In this document: positions 27,777 to 36,704 of the stretch, one piece after another
Layout: every line of letters begins with the position of its first letter
Numbering within the stretch: the first letter of the stretch is position 1
The notes under the pieces: model-generated
The model's database searches: none
What the model saw: only the letters and a program-made list of their open reading frames with translations
Told to the model about the DNA's origin: nothing
Translations under genes and position numbers: made by a program
DNA from: Paraburkholderia sejongensis
GTDB lineage: Bacteria; Pseudomonadota; Gammaproteobacteria; Burkholderiales; Burkholderiaceae
Length of the DNA: 64,000 nt
Assembly: GCF_020880815.1 (NCBI RefSeq)
Contig: NZ_JAJITD010000001.1
Coordinates: 744,001-808,000, forward strand
Direction: 5' to 3'

Positions 27777-28847
27777 TCACCCGCGCTTGCGGCGGCTGCG
27801 GTAGGTATCCAGCACCACGGCGACCACGATCACCGCGCCGGTGATCATCCGCTTGGTCGGCTCGTTCGCGCCGATCTGCGCGAGCCCTGCCGCGAGCACC
27901 GAAATGATCAGCACGCCGAAAAACGTGCTGATCACCGAGCCGCGGCCGCCCATCAGACTGGTGCCGCCGATCACGACCGCCGCGATCACCTGCAGCTCGA
28001 CGCCGACGCCCGCGTTCGGATCGGCCGCTTCGAGCCGCGAGATCTGGAACAGCGCCGCCAGTCCCGCCAGCGCGCCCATCAGCGCGAACACGATCACCTT
28101 GTACGGGCGCGGATCGACGCCCGCGAGCCGCACCGCTTCCTCGTTGGTGCCGATGCCGACCAGATAGCGGCCGAACACCGTGCGCGTGAGCACCAACTGC
28201 GCGATCACCATCACCGCGACCGCGATCAGGAACGCCGGTGAGATGCCGAGCGCGATCGGGTTCGACAGGAAATCGAACGCGTCGCCGATATACGCGGTGC
28301 GCGAACTGGTCATCTGGTACGCGAGCCCGCGCGCCGCTTCCAGCACGCCGAGCGACACGATGAACGACGGAATCCGCCAGCCCACCGTCACCGCGCCGGT
28401 CACGGTGCCGGTCAGCGCGGCGACCGCGACGCCGAGCAGCGCGGACGGCAACGGCGGCCAGCCCCACTTCAGCGCGGCCACGCTGACCACCGACGCTCCC
28501 AGCGCGAGCACCGAGCCGACCGACAGATCGATCCCCGCAATGATCAGCACGAAGGTCATCCCGACCGACATCACGACGAGATCCGGGATCTGGTTCGCGA
28601 TCGTGCTGAACGTGTCGTAGGTCAGAAAGTGCGAACTGAGCAGCGAGAACAGCACGATCATCGCGAGCAGCGCGCCGGCCAGCCCCAGGTAGTTCGAAAA
28701 CCCGAGCCGCGTACCGGCCGGTTTGCCGCTCGCGAGCGGCGCCGACGGATCGGCGGGCAGCGCGCCGTCCTTGCCGCCCTTGCCCGCTGTGTCGCGTTTG
28801 CCGTCCTTGGCGGCCGCCGCCGCGTCGCGCCACGATCGATCGGTCAT
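27777..28847 (-). CDS. rbsC: ribose ABC transporter permease
   Basis: A 356-residue integral membrane permease of the RbsC/BPD_transp_2 type. It contains the family's VLIIAGIDLSVGSVLALG (about residues 100-117) and, near the end, GVELQVIAAVVIGGTSLMGG. The N-terminal ~45 residues are hydrophilic and longer than usual. Its start overlaps rbsA's stop by 4 bases (ATGA at 28844-28847), so the two are translationally coupled. Confidence 0.93.
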   Translation of the reverse strand: MTDRSWRDAAAAAKDGKRDTAGKGGKDGALPADPSAPLASGKPAGTRLGFSNYLGLAGALLAMIVLFSLLSSHFLTYDTFSTIANQIPDLVVMSVGMTFVLIIAGIDLSVGSVLALGASVVSVAALKWGWPPLPSALLGVAVAALTGTVTGAVTVGWRIPSFIVSLGVLEAARGLAYQMTSSRTAYIGDAFDFLSNPIALGISPAFLIAVAVMVIAQLVLTRTVFGRYLVGIGTNEEAVRLAGVDPRPYKVIVFALMGALAGLAALFQISRLEAADPNAGVGVELQVIAAVVIGGTSLMGGRGSVISTFFGVLIISVLAAGLAQIGANEPTKRMITGAVIVVAVVLDTYRSRRKRG

Positions 28848-30439
28848 CCCAGACTCCCTGCTTCGTTGCTCACGGGGCTGTGCAGCAGCGCGTCGCGGCC
28901 GCGATAGCCGGCGAACGCGGCCGCCAGCAGCGCGTCCTGAGTCCAGCTGCCGCGCTCGAACACGCCGGTCAGACTGCCCGCCGACATCACGCCGATCCGG
29001 TCGCAGATCAGCATCAGTTCGCGCAGATCGCTCGACACCACCACCAGCGCCCGGCCGTCGCGCGCGAGCGCGCCCATCAGCCCGTAAATATCGAACTTCG
29101 CGCCGACGTCGATCCCGCGCGTCGGTTCATCGAACAGCAGCACCCGGCACTCGCGCGCGAGAGAGCGGCCGATCACGACCTTCTGCTGATTGCCGCCCGA
29201 CAGCTCGCCGACGATCTGCCCAGGGCCCGAGCTGCGAATCCGCATCGCGTCGATCTGCTTTTGCGCGAGCGCGTTTTCGCGCATCGCGTCGACCACACCG
29301 TGGCGCGCGACGCTGCGCAGATTGCCGAGCGATACGTTCGCGGCGATCGGCTGCGGCAGCAACAGGCCTTCGCCCTTGCGGTCCTCGGTGATCAGCGCGA
29401 TGCCGGCGCGCACCGCGTCGGCCGGCGAGTCGATCGCGACCGGCGTGGGCGGCGCACCGGGCGTCGCCGCGAGCGACACGCTGCCGCCGTCCTTGCGGTC
29501 GGCGCCGTAAATCAGCCGCATCAGCTCGGTGCGGCCCGCGCCGATCAGCCCGCTGATGCCGAAGATCTCGCCCGCGCGCACCTCGAACGACACATCGCGC
29601 ACCGCGCTGCCGCGCGCGAGCCGCTCGACCTTCAGCAGTGGCGCGCCGAGGTTGCGCTCGCCGAGATCGATGTGCTCGCCCAGTTCGCGCCCGACCATCC
29701 ACGTGACGATCTCGTCGCTGGTCAGATTCGCCATTGCGTCGACGTGCACGAGGCGGCCGTCGCGCAGCACCGCGACCCGTTCGGCCACCCGCGCGAGTTC
29801 CTCGAGCCGGTGCGAGATATAGACCAGCGCGACGCCGCGCGCCTTCAGCCGTTCGATCTGCTCGAACAGCAGATCGACCTCGCGCGCGGTCAGCATCGCG
29901 GTCGGCTCATCGAGGATCAGCACCCGGCAGTCGTCGATCAGATTGCGGGCAATCTCGACCATCTGCTGATGACCGATCCCCAGTTCACCGACCAGCGTGT
30001 CCGGATCGATCGCGTCGAGCCCGACCTGCGCCATCGCTTCGCGCGCGTTCTCGCGCAGCCGGCGGCGGTCGATCCAGCCGAAGCTGAACGCGCCCGCGCG
30101 CGGCAGCCGGTTCAGAAACAGGTTCTCGGCGACCGACAGCGTCGGCAGCAGATTGAGCTCCTGCATCACCATCCGCACGCCGAGCGCCTCGGCCTCGGTG
30201 CGGCTGGCCGGCGCATACGGCGCGCCGGCAAGGCGCATCGTGCCGGTGCTCGGCTCGACCAGTCCGCCGACGATCTTCGACAGCGTGCTCTTGCCCGCGC
30301 CGTTCTCGCCGGTCAGCGCCAATACCTCGCCCGCGCGCAGCGTCAGCGAGACGTCGGCGAGCACAGGTTCGGCGTAGGTCTTGCCGAGACCGCTGACGCT
30401 CAGTACGACAGGCAAGGCGGATTGGTCGGTGGAATCCAT
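28844..30439 (-). CDS. rbsA: ribose ABC transporter ATP-binding protein
   Basis: A 531-residue protein with two tandem ATPase domains, typical of sugar importers of the CUT2 class. Domain 1 has Walker A LTGENGAGKSTLSK and signature GIGHQQMVEIARNL; domain 2 has a degenerate GLIGAGRTELMR and signature LSGGNQQKVVIGRSL. The second, weakened P-loop is normal for CUT2. AGGAGCGCA precedes the ATG. Part of rbsBACRK. Confidence 0.95.
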   Translation of the reverse strand: MDSTDQSALPVVLSVSGLGKTYAEPVLADVSLTLRAGEVLALTGENGAGKSTLSKIVGGLVEPSTGTMRLAGAPYAPASRTEAEALGVRMVMQELNLLPTLSVAENLFLNRLPRAGAFSFGWIDRRRLRENAREAMAQVGLDAIDPDTLVGELGIGHQQMVEIARNLIDDCRVLILDEPTAMLTAREVDLLFEQIERLKARGVALVYISHRLEELARVAERVAVLRDGRLVHVDAMANLTSDEIVTWMVGRELGEHIDLGERNLGAPLLKVERLARGSAVRDVSFEVRAGEIFGISGLIGAGRTELMRLIYGADRKDGGSVSLAATPGAPPTPVAIDSPADAVRAGIALITEDRKGEGLLLPQPIAANVSLGNLRSVARHGVVDAMRENALAQKQIDAMRIRSSGPGQIVGELSGGNQQKVVIGRSLARECRVLLFDEPTRGIDVGAKFDIYGLMGALARDGRALVVVSSDLRELMLICDRIGVMSAGSLTGVFERGSWTQDALLAAAFAGYRGRDALLHSPVSNEAGSLG

Positions 30440-30685
30440 TGCGCTCCTGGTTCCGTGACGGCTTCGTTGTGCTGGCGGCCGTCGCGAGTCATGCCGGCAC
30501 GGGCGCGAGATGCGCGGGCGCTCGCCGCCCGCGCGGCTCCGATCGCGCGGCCGCCGTCATGACGCTTAACTCTTAAATTAACGGCGCCGCGACGGCATTC
30601 TTGAGCGTTTGTTGAATAAATGCGGGGCGCCGCGCGCTTTAATGCCCGTTGCATGAATCGCAGCGGGCTCGCGCGGCGGCCGGGG

Positions 30686-31660
30686 TTACTTCAGCGTCTC
30701 TCGGGTCACCAGATCGACCGGCGTTTCGACCACGCCGGACAACTGCGACTGTTTCTTGTTTTCGCTGAGCGCCTTCAAGGCGGTGTCGATGCCGAACACC
30801 GCCTGCTTGGCCGCGTATTGATCCGCCGTCGCGAGCACGCGGCCGTCCTTGAGCATCGGGTGGATCGCGTTGATGTTGTCGTAGCCGACCACCAGCACCT
30901 TGCCCTGCTTGCCGGCCGCGCGCACCGCCGAAACCGCGCCGATCGCCATGTTGTCGTTGCCGGCGAGCAGCGCCTTCAGGTTCGGGTACTCGTTGAGCAT
31001 CGCCGACGCGACCGCGTTGCCCTTGTCGATTTCCCATTCGCCCGACTGCACCGACACGACCTTCGCGCCGACCGTCTGCATCGCGGCCTTGAAGCCCGCC
31101 GTGCGCTGCTGCGCGTTGGTGGTGGTCGACACGCCTTCGAGGATGCCGACCTCGTCGCCCGACTTCAGCCGTTTGGCGAGATAGTCGCCGACCTTCTGCG
31201 CGCCCTTCGCGTTATCCGGGCCGACGAACGGCACGTTCAGGTCCTTCGACTTCAGCACGTCCTGATCGAAGCGGTTGTCGATATTGACGACGATGATGCC
31301 GGCGTCGACCGCTTTCTTCACGACCGGCACCAGCGCTTTCGAGTCGGCCGGCGCGATCACGATCGCGTCGACCTTCGAGACGATCATCTGCTCGACGATG
31401 CGGATCTGGTTGGCGGTGTCGGTTTCGTCCTTGATGCCGTTGGTGACGAGGTCGAACAGACCGGGATTGTGTTTCTGATAGTCCTTCGCGCCGGTCTCCA
31501 TGGTCAGGAAGAACTCGTTGGCGAGCGACTTCATCACCAGCGCGACTTTCGGCTTGTGAGCGGGCGCGTTTTGCGCGTAAGCGGCGGACAGCGGTAGTGC
31601 GGCGGAAGCGGTAGCGAGAACGGCGGCGGCAAGCAGGCGACGGCGGGTCCAAAGGCTCAT
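30686..31660 (-). CDS. rbsB: ribose-type sugar-binding periplasmic protein
   Basis: A 324-residue periplasmic binding protein (Peripla_BP_4). An N-terminal signal peptide (RRRLLAAAVLATASAALPLS, cleavage near AYA-QN) precedes HKPKVALVMKSLANEFF and KVDAIVIAPADSKALVPVV, typical of D-ribose/D-xylose binding proteins. First gene of the operon, with a GAGGAGATACGC ribosome site. 246 bases separate it from rbsA, a common place for differential expression. Confidence 0.92.
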   Translation of the reverse strand: MSLWTRRRLLAAAVLATASAALPLSAAYAQNAPAHKPKVALVMKSLANEFFLTMETGAKDYQKHNPGLFDLVTNGIKDETDTANQIRIVEQMIVSKVDAIVIAPADSKALVPVVKKAVDAGIIVVNIDNRFDQDVLKSKDLNVPFVGPDNAKGAQKVGDYLAKRLKSGDEVGILEGVSTTTNAQQRTAGFKAAMQTVGAKVVSVQSGEWEIDKGNAVASAMLNEYPNLKALLAGNDNMAIGAVSAVRAAGKQGKVLVVGYDNINAIHPMLKDGRVLATADQYAAKQAVFGIDTALKALSENKKQSQLSGVVETPVDLVTRETLK

Positions 31661-31707
31661 GCGTATCTCCTCGGTGGTCGGGCTCGCGGGCGAGCCGGAT
31701 TGTTTTT

Positions 31708-31727
31708 ACGCCCAAACGTTTGCGTCG
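31708..31727. promoter_or_regulatory. LacI-family operator in front of rbsB
   Basis: CAAACGTTTG (31713-31722), a perfect 10-bp palindrome with a central CG, as LacI/GalR regulators recognise, with extra symmetry outward. It lies about 50 bases before rbsB and is the expected RbsR site. The assignment to RbsR is inferred. Confidence 0.65.
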
Positions 31728-31794
31728 GCTATTCTCGGCGCAAGGCTTTCGCAATGTCAACGACCGCCGGTGCTGCGATGCGGTGTTGCGCCGG

Positions 31795-32772
31795 CTACAG
31801 CCAGCCGGCTTTGCGAAAGCGCCGGAACAGCACCACGTCGATCAGCACCATCACCGCGATACAGATCGGGTAGCCGAACCTGAAATGTAGCTCGGGAATG
31901 CGCTCGAAGTTCATCCCGTAGATGCCGGCGATCATCGTCGGGACTGCGAACAACGCGGCGAACGAACCGAGCCGCTTGGTGATTTCGCTTTCCGCGAGCG
32001 AGATCATGCCCAGGTTCACCTGCACCGCGGTGACGACGATTTCGCGCCGCCCCTCGATGGTCCGCACGATCCGGTCGAGATGGTCGTAGACGTCGCGGAA
32101 GTACGCCTGCATGCCCGCGCAGATGCTCGGAATGCGCCCGCCGGTCAGCTTGCTGACCGCCTCCTGCAGCGGCACGATATGGTGCTGCAGGATCACGAGT
32201 CGGCGCTTCATCGTGTACAGATCCTCGACGATCGCGCGCGAGGCCGCCGAATCGTTTCTCTCGAAGATGCGGTCTTCGAGCGTTTCGAGTTCGGTGCTCA
32301 TCGCCTCGACGATCGGGAAGTAACGGTCGACCACGTCGTCGATCAGCGCATACAGCACGAACGCCGAGCCCTCCTTCAGCAGATGCGGCTCGCGCTCGCA
32401 GCGCGTGCGCACGGCCTGGAACCCGGTGCGGGTGCCGCGCCGGACCGACAGCACGTAGTTGCTGCCGACGAACACGTCCACCTCGCCGATCACAAAATCG
32501 CCGTGCTCGTCCATTTCGACCGTGTGCATCACGGTAAACAGCGAATCGCCGTATTCCTCGATCTTCGGGCGCTGGTGGCCGTGCTGCGCATCCTCGATCG
32601 CGAGTTCGTGCAAGCCGAACTCCTCCTTCATGATCGCCAGTTCATCGGGAGTCGGGTCCTTCAGCGCGACCCAGACGAAACATTCGGGGCGCGAAACATA
32701 GTCGCTGATGTTTTCGATCGTGATGTCGGCGAGTTTCCGGCCGTCCTGGTAGGCGGCGCAATTGATCAGCAT
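31795..32772 (-). CDS. corA: CorA magnesium/cobalt transporter
   Basis: A 325-residue CorA. The signature YGMNF, just after the first membrane helix (AALFAVPTMIAGIYGMNF), and the second helix (ICIAVMVLIDVVLF) are at the C-terminus; the cytosolic funnel domain fills the first ~265 residues. It conducts Mg2+ and possibly Co2+/Ni2+ into the cell. The ATG at 32772 (MLINCAAYQDG) is the expected start; an in-frame one at 32790 lacks support. A short palindrome near its stop (31790-31812) is not a typical terminator. Confidence 0.95.
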   Translation of the reverse strand: MLINCAAYQDGRKLADITIENISDYVSRPECFVWVALKDPTPDELAIMKEEFGLHELAIEDAQHGHQRPKIEEYGDSLFTVMHTVEMDEHGDFVIGEVDVFVGSNYVLSVRRGTRTGFQAVRTRCEREPHLLKEGSAFVLYALIDDVVDRYFPIVEAMSTELETLEDRIFERNDSAASRAIVEDLYTMKRRLVILQHHIVPLQEAVSKLTGGRIPSICAGMQAYFRDVYDHLDRIVRTIEGRREIVVTAVQVNLGMISLAESEITKRLGSFAALFAVPTMIAGIYGMNFERIPELHFRFGYPICIAVMVLIDVVLFRRFRKAGWL

Positions 32773-32952
32773 GTTCGAAGTACCTTGCAAACTGAACAGA
32801 CCGGCGCGCGCCGATGCGCAAGCATCGTGTAAGGCGGACGGCCGGTCTGCCCGAAAACGGACAGGCGCGCGTCGACACGCGGCGCGGCTGCCGCCATGTT
32901 ACGGTGCGGCGCGCGGTTCGCGCGTATCCAATTGTTAAGGAGTGGCGGCACG

Positions 32953-33441
32953 CTACTGGGCGACCCGGCGCAGGCCGATGCGGTGATCGTCGTCGAAGGT
33001 GACCGACGCGCGGTTCGTGTAGCGCGGATCGGCGGTGACGATGAAGTTCAGCTCGACGAGCGGATCGAACGGCGTCGACACGCCGAGCCGATGCGGGCCG
33101 GGCGGCAGATAGAACGTCACGTGCTCGCCGTTCATCAGATCGGTCACGCGCTCGCCGTCGAGATAGACGAGCGCATCGCGAAAGCGTACGACCACGTCGC
33201 GCGAACGCTCGCGGCGCAGATCGACCGCGACGAGGCCGGGACCCGGCTGCGTGTAGCCCTGCCTGACAATGCGTTCGACCGGCACCGGTTTGAACGCGAC
33301 CGGCTCGGCCGGCTCGGATGCGCAGCCGGCCAACGCGAGCGCGACGCAGATTGCAACGGCGCCGCGGGGGGCCGCGCCGGCAGCACGCGCGACGCCAGCT
33401 CCCGGTGCGGCGCGGCCGCGGCAAGACAGGCGCATCGGCAT
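32953..33441 (-). CDS. lipoprotein of unknown function
   Basis: A 162-residue protein with an unusually long signal region (about 40 residues) ending in the lipobox LALAGC. The mature part has repeated beta-strand patterns (VVVRFRDALVYLDGERVTDL, VTFYLPPGPHRLGVS). That PEGA-like 'expansion of polar strand then GPHRL' pattern suggests a small beta domain but I do not name a family. GGGGGAGAACAAC precedes ATG 33441. The frame is open upstream to 34146 but only as a shadow of other genes. Confidence 0.65.
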   Translation of the reverse strand: MPMRLSCRGRAAPGAGVARAAGAAPRGAVAICVALALAGCASEPAEPVAFKPVPVERIVRQGYTQPGPGLVAVDLRRERSRDVVVRFRDALVYLDGERVTDLMNGEHVTFYLPPGPHRLGVSTPFDPLVELNFIVTADPRYTNRASVTFDDDHRIGLRRVAQ

Positions 33442-33793
33442 GTTGTTCTCCCCCTGTTCTGATTGTGGCGTGGCCCGCGTCCGGGCCCCGGCACCCGGCG
33501 CCCGAGGCCCAATGCGCTGCGCGACGGCGGCCGCACGCGGGTTCGCATGACTGTTGTACGTTGTTGTGCATGATAGCAACGCCCAAGCGTTGCGCCAGCC
33601 CGGGCCCGTAGGCTGCCGCCGCGGGCCGCCGCCCTCTTGCGCGTGACCGGGTTCTTGTTCATGATCGCTGCACGGGTGGCGCGCCGGGCATTGCGGCGGC
33701 AGCCCCCGTAATCCGTCGGCACCTGCGCCGATCCGCGTAACCGGCCCCTGACCTCTGCCCGCCGACCTCGGGCGCACGCTCAAGGAGACTGCG
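33442..33793. other. intergenic region between lipoprotein and cydX
   Basis: About 350 bases with divergent promoters expected. A perfect hairpin GCAACGC-CCAA-GCGTTGC is at 33576-33593. There is no trace of cydAB here. Otherwise nothing recognised. Confidence 0.45.
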
Positions 33794-33943
33794 ATGTGGT
33801 ATTTCACCTGGATTCTCGGCGTCGGCGTGGCGCTCGGCTTCGGCATCATCAACGTGATGTGGCTCGAGACCAACGGTAAGTTCGCGCGCGATCCGGTGTT
33901 GCCCGACGCCGCCGCGGCCCCGCCCGAGGACCGCCCTTCGTGA
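33794..33943 (+). CDS. cydX: cytochrome bd oxidase small subunit CydX, orphan
   Basis: A 49-residue single-helix protein. The first half (MWYFTWILGVGVALGFGIIN then VMWLE) is almost the consensus of CydX/YbgT, the small subunit that stabilises the bd quinol oxidase haems. The tail (KFARDPVLPDAAAAPPEDRPS) is longer than usual. AAGGAGA precedes the ATG. No cydAB genes are present in the window; the gene instead overlaps the next one by 4 bases (GTGA, 33940-33943). It is too short for most gene finders. Confidence 0.9.
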   Translation: MWYFTWILGVGVALGFGIINVMWLETNGKFARDPVLPDAAAAPPEDRPS

Positions 33944-34518
33944 CCTTGCTGGCGTTCTTTTGCGGTCATGCGGGCACCGGCAAGACCACCGTCGCGAAAC
34001 GGCTGATCGGCCCTTTGATGCGGGCGCGCGGCACCCCGCTGTGCCTGCTCGACAAGGACACGCTGTACGGCGGCTATAGCGCCGCCGCGATCGCGATGCT
34101 CAGCGGCGATCCCAACGACCGCGACAGCCCGCTCTTTCTCCAGCATCTGCGCGACCCCGAGTATCGTGGGCTGATCGATACCGCGCGCGAGAATCTCGAA
34201 CTCGGTATCGGCGCGCTCGTCGTCGGGCCGCTATCGCGCGAGGTGCGCGAGCGGCGCCTGTTCGACCGCGCGTGGCTCGGCGTCGGCGCCGACGTGAAGC
34301 TGCGCGTCGTGTGGGTGCATACGTCGGACGAGACCGCGCGGCAACGGATCGTCGCGCGCGCCAATCCGGCCGATGCGTACAAGCTCGCGCATTGGGACGA
34401 GTACCGGCAACGGCGTTTCGTGCCGAGCGGCGCGGCCCGCGACGATCTGCTGATGTTCGACAACACCGCGCCCGAAGCGGCCGATTACGATGCGCTGCTC
34501 GCGCGGCTCGCGGCCTAG
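33940..34518 (+). CDS. P-loop kinase-like ATPase (zeta-toxin/AAA_33 type)
   Basis: A 192-residue P-loop NTPase with Walker A GHAGTGKTT at residues 8-16, DKDTLY as the following nucleoside/substrate loop, and a lid-like region (SDETARQRIVARANPADAYKL) with repeated Arg. This resembles zeta-like or AAA_33 kinases that phosphorylate small molecules. The start is GTG 33940, overlapping the cydX stop, so translation is probably coupled. Substrate and link to CydX are unknown. It ends at a shared terminator. Confidence 0.75.
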   Translation: MTLLAFFCGHAGTGKTTVAKRLIGPLMRARGTPLCLLDKDTLYGGYSAAAIAMLSGDPNDRDSPLFLQHLRDPEYRGLIDTARENLELGIGALVVGPLSREVRERRLFDRAWLGVGADVKLRVVWVHTSDETARQRIVARANPADAYKLAHWDEYRQRRFVPSGAARDDLLMFDNTAPEAADYDALLARLAA

Positions 34519-34561
34519 CGGCTTAGCGGGTGGCGAGCGCTCCAGCGCGTCAGTGCGATGC

Positions 34562-34593
34562 AAAAAGCCCCGCCAAAGCGGGGCTTTTCTTTT
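34562..34593. terminator. bidirectional Rho-independent terminator
   Basis: AAAAGCCCCGC-CAAA-GCGGGGCTTTT, then TCTTTT on the plus strand and a symmetrical T run on the minus strand. It lies between the two convergent genes (kinase and saccharopine dehydrogenase-family). Confidence 0.93.
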
Positions 34594-34618
34594 GCTGCGG
34601 CCTACGACTTCACGTAGT

Positions 34619-35716
34619 TCAAACCGTCGCCATCGCCTCCAGCGACTGCCCTTCGTAGAGCTTGCCGAAACGGTTCGCAAGAAAGTCGGCCAGCGACACC
34701 TGCTCCTGCCGCACGAAACCCCGTTGCGGCAGCTTGCGCTCGCGGAACAGATCGAGCACCGCGCACATCGCGCCGGCCGTGGTGATCTGGATCGCGCTCA
34801 TCGGCACGCCGCAGACGGTCTTCGCGAAGATCTTGCGGGTGAACACTTCCTGCACCAGTTGACCGTCGCGCATCCCGCTGACCGTGATAAACACCAGCAC
34901 GACGTCCTGCGCGGTCGACGGCACCGAGCGGCGCATGATCGTCTTCAGCGTGTCGCGGTCGCTCGCGAGCCGCAGGTCTTCGAGCAGGAACTGCATCAGG
35001 TTGCGATGGCCCGGATAGCGCACCGACTTGTAGTCGAGCGATTCGACCCGGCCCGCGAGCGTTTCGCACAGCGTGCCGAGACCGCCGGAGGTGTTGAATG
35101 CTTCGTACTCCGTGCCGTCGAGCGAGAAATGCTCGAGCCCTTCGAGCGGCTGCACCCACTGCGTGCGGCTGTCGCGAATCGCCTCGCACGGCTGGCAGTA
35201 TTCGTTGATCAGACCGTCGACGCTCCACGTCAGGTTGTACTTCAACGCGTTGGTCGGAAACTCGGGCAGCGCGCCGACCCGCATCTTCACGTCGCGGATT
35301 TCGCTGAAGCGGTTCGCCAGTTCGTGCGCGGCGATGCCGATGAAGCCCGGCGCGAGACCGCATTGCGGCATGAACGCGTGCTCGGCGTCCGCGGCGATCG
35401 CGCGAATCGCGTGAGTCGCGCGCACGTCCTCGGTCAGATCGAAGTAATGCACGCCCGCGCCCTTCGCCGCCGCCGCGACATTCACCGCGAGGTAGTACGG
35501 CAGCGCGTTAATCAGCACGTCGAAGCCTTCGATCGCGGTACGCAGCGCGGCGGCATCGGCAGAATCGACGCGGCGCGTCGGGATGCCCTGGGCGGCGAGC
35601 TTGTCGAGTGCGTGCTGATCGCGGTCGAACGCGACGACTTCGTAGTCGCCGGTTTCGCGCAGCATGTGAGCGATGGTGTGACCGATCAGACCTGCGCCAA
35701 CGATAGCTACTTTCAT
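34619..35716 (-). CDS. saccharopine dehydrogenase-family protein
   Basis: A 365-residue NAD(P)-binding enzyme. The Rossmann motif is MKVAIVGAGLIGHTIAHML at the N-terminus and the family core reads FDLTEDVRATHAI, MPQCGLAPGFIG and FNTSGGLGTLCETL. The family acts on lysine-related amino acids (saccharopine or lysine 6-dehydrogenase), but the exact substrate here is unknown. AAGGAGAAAG precedes ATG 35716. The adjacent Lrp-family regulator on the same strand supports amino-acid metabolism. Confidence 0.82.
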   Translation of the reverse strand: MKVAIVGAGLIGHTIAHMLRETGDYEVVAFDRDQHALDKLAAQGIPTRRVDSADAAALRTAIEGFDVLINALPYYLAVNVAAAAKGAGVHYFDLTEDVRATHAIRAIAADAEHAFMPQCGLAPGFIGIAAHELANRFSEIRDVKMRVGALPEFPTNALKYNLTWSVDGLINEYCQPCEAIRDSRTQWVQPLEGLEHFSLDGTEYEAFNTSGGLGTLCETLAGRVESLDYKSVRYPGHRNLMQFLLEDLRLASDRDTLKTIMRRSVPSTAQDVVLVFITVSGMRDGQLVQEVFTRKIFAKTVCGVPMSAIQITTAGAMCAVLDLFRERKLPQRGFVRQEQVSLADFLANRFGKLYEGQSLEAMATV

Positions 35717-35919
35717 CTGCTTTCTCCTTGTTATCCGTGTGCTGTCTCCGGGCCTCGAAGCCGCGCCGCGCGTCGCGCACGCTGCCTGCGGGCTCAACCC
35801 ATGGATGACAGTGTAGAAACAAGCAAAAACAGTTCATACGCGCAAAATGCTGCGCTATGACCAGCAGGTTCGACGTTATGACGAGCGGCTCAGTCGATTC
35901 GTCGAAAAAGCGTAAAAAA

Positions 35920-35975
35920 GCCGTTAACGGGAGGCCGTTAATGCGAGGCCATTAACGCGAGGCCGCGAACGCTTG
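35920..35975. repeat. 14-bp tandem repeat, four units
   Basis: GCCGTTAACGGGAG, GCCGTTAATGCGAG, GCCATTAACGCGAG and GCCGCGAACGCTTG follow each other directly. The array lies between the saccharopine dehydrogenase-family start and the stop of the Lrp gene. Confidence 0.85.
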
Positions 35976-35979
35976 TGCG

Positions 35980-36438
35980 TCAGACGGTGCCGCGATCGAT
36001 CTTGCGCGCCAGAATGATCGACGTGGTGGTCCGCTCGACGCCTTCGAGACCGCCGATCTGATCGAGCAGATCGTTCAGCCGTTCCGGCGAATCGGCGCGC
36101 AGCCACGCGACGTAGTCGAACTCGCCGCTCACCGCGCACAGCAGTTGCACCTCGGGCATTTTGCCCAGCCGCTTCTGCACCGCCGGCCCATGCTTGGGCG
36201 CGATGATGATGCCGACATACGCGACGATGCTCGAATCGAGCACGTCCTGGCCGAGCCGCACGCTATAGCCGGCGATCACGTTGCTGCGTTCGAGCCGCGC
36301 GATTCGCGCGATCACGGTGGTGCGCGCGACGCCGAGCTGGCGCGCGAGATTTGCGACGCTTTCGCGCGCATTGGCTTGCAGCAACGCAACGAGGTTGCGG
36401 TCGAGGTCGTCGAGCTGGTCGAGGCGCGGAGGTCTCAT
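35980..36438 (-). CDS. Lrp/AsnC-family transcriptional regulator
   Basis: A 152-residue feast/famine regulator. The N-terminal HTH is LDDLDRNLVALLQANARESV then NLARQLGVARTTVIARIARL. The C-terminal RAM domain follows (VQLLCAVSGEFDYVAWLRAD). It responds to amino acids in other systems. Its neighbour on the same strand encodes a saccharopine dehydrogenase-family enzyme, a plausible target. Confidence 0.92.
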   Translation of the reverse strand: MRPPRLDQLDDLDRNLVALLQANARESVANLARQLGVARTTVIARIARLERSNVIAGYSVRLGQDVLDSSIVAYVGIIIAPKHGPAVQKRLGKMPEVQLLCAVSGEFDYVAWLRADSPERLNDLLDQIGGLEGVERTTTSIILARKIDRGTV

Positions 36439-36704
36439 CGAAGCAGGTGTGGGGTTGGCCGTGGATGTCGCGGATTATCGCGCGTCCCGGGCCGCAGCCC
36501 CGTTAAAAAGTCCGCGAGCCGTTTCCCGTTCGTTTCGGTTGTAAGCGTTTGTCGCACACCAACCGGATTGAACGGATATCGTGTTACTAATAGCGGCCAC
36601 GGGCGAAGGCGGCGGACGCGCCGTACGCCGCTATTTGCCCCCGGCGCGCACATCACCTGTTACCGCGCGCCGTGTCTCAATACGAACAGACATCAGGAGT
36701 TTCG

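Noticed and set aside
36541..36600. Promoter for the LTXXQ gene
   Set aside because: TTGAAC and TACTAA elements are seen, but their spacing of 11 bases is too short.
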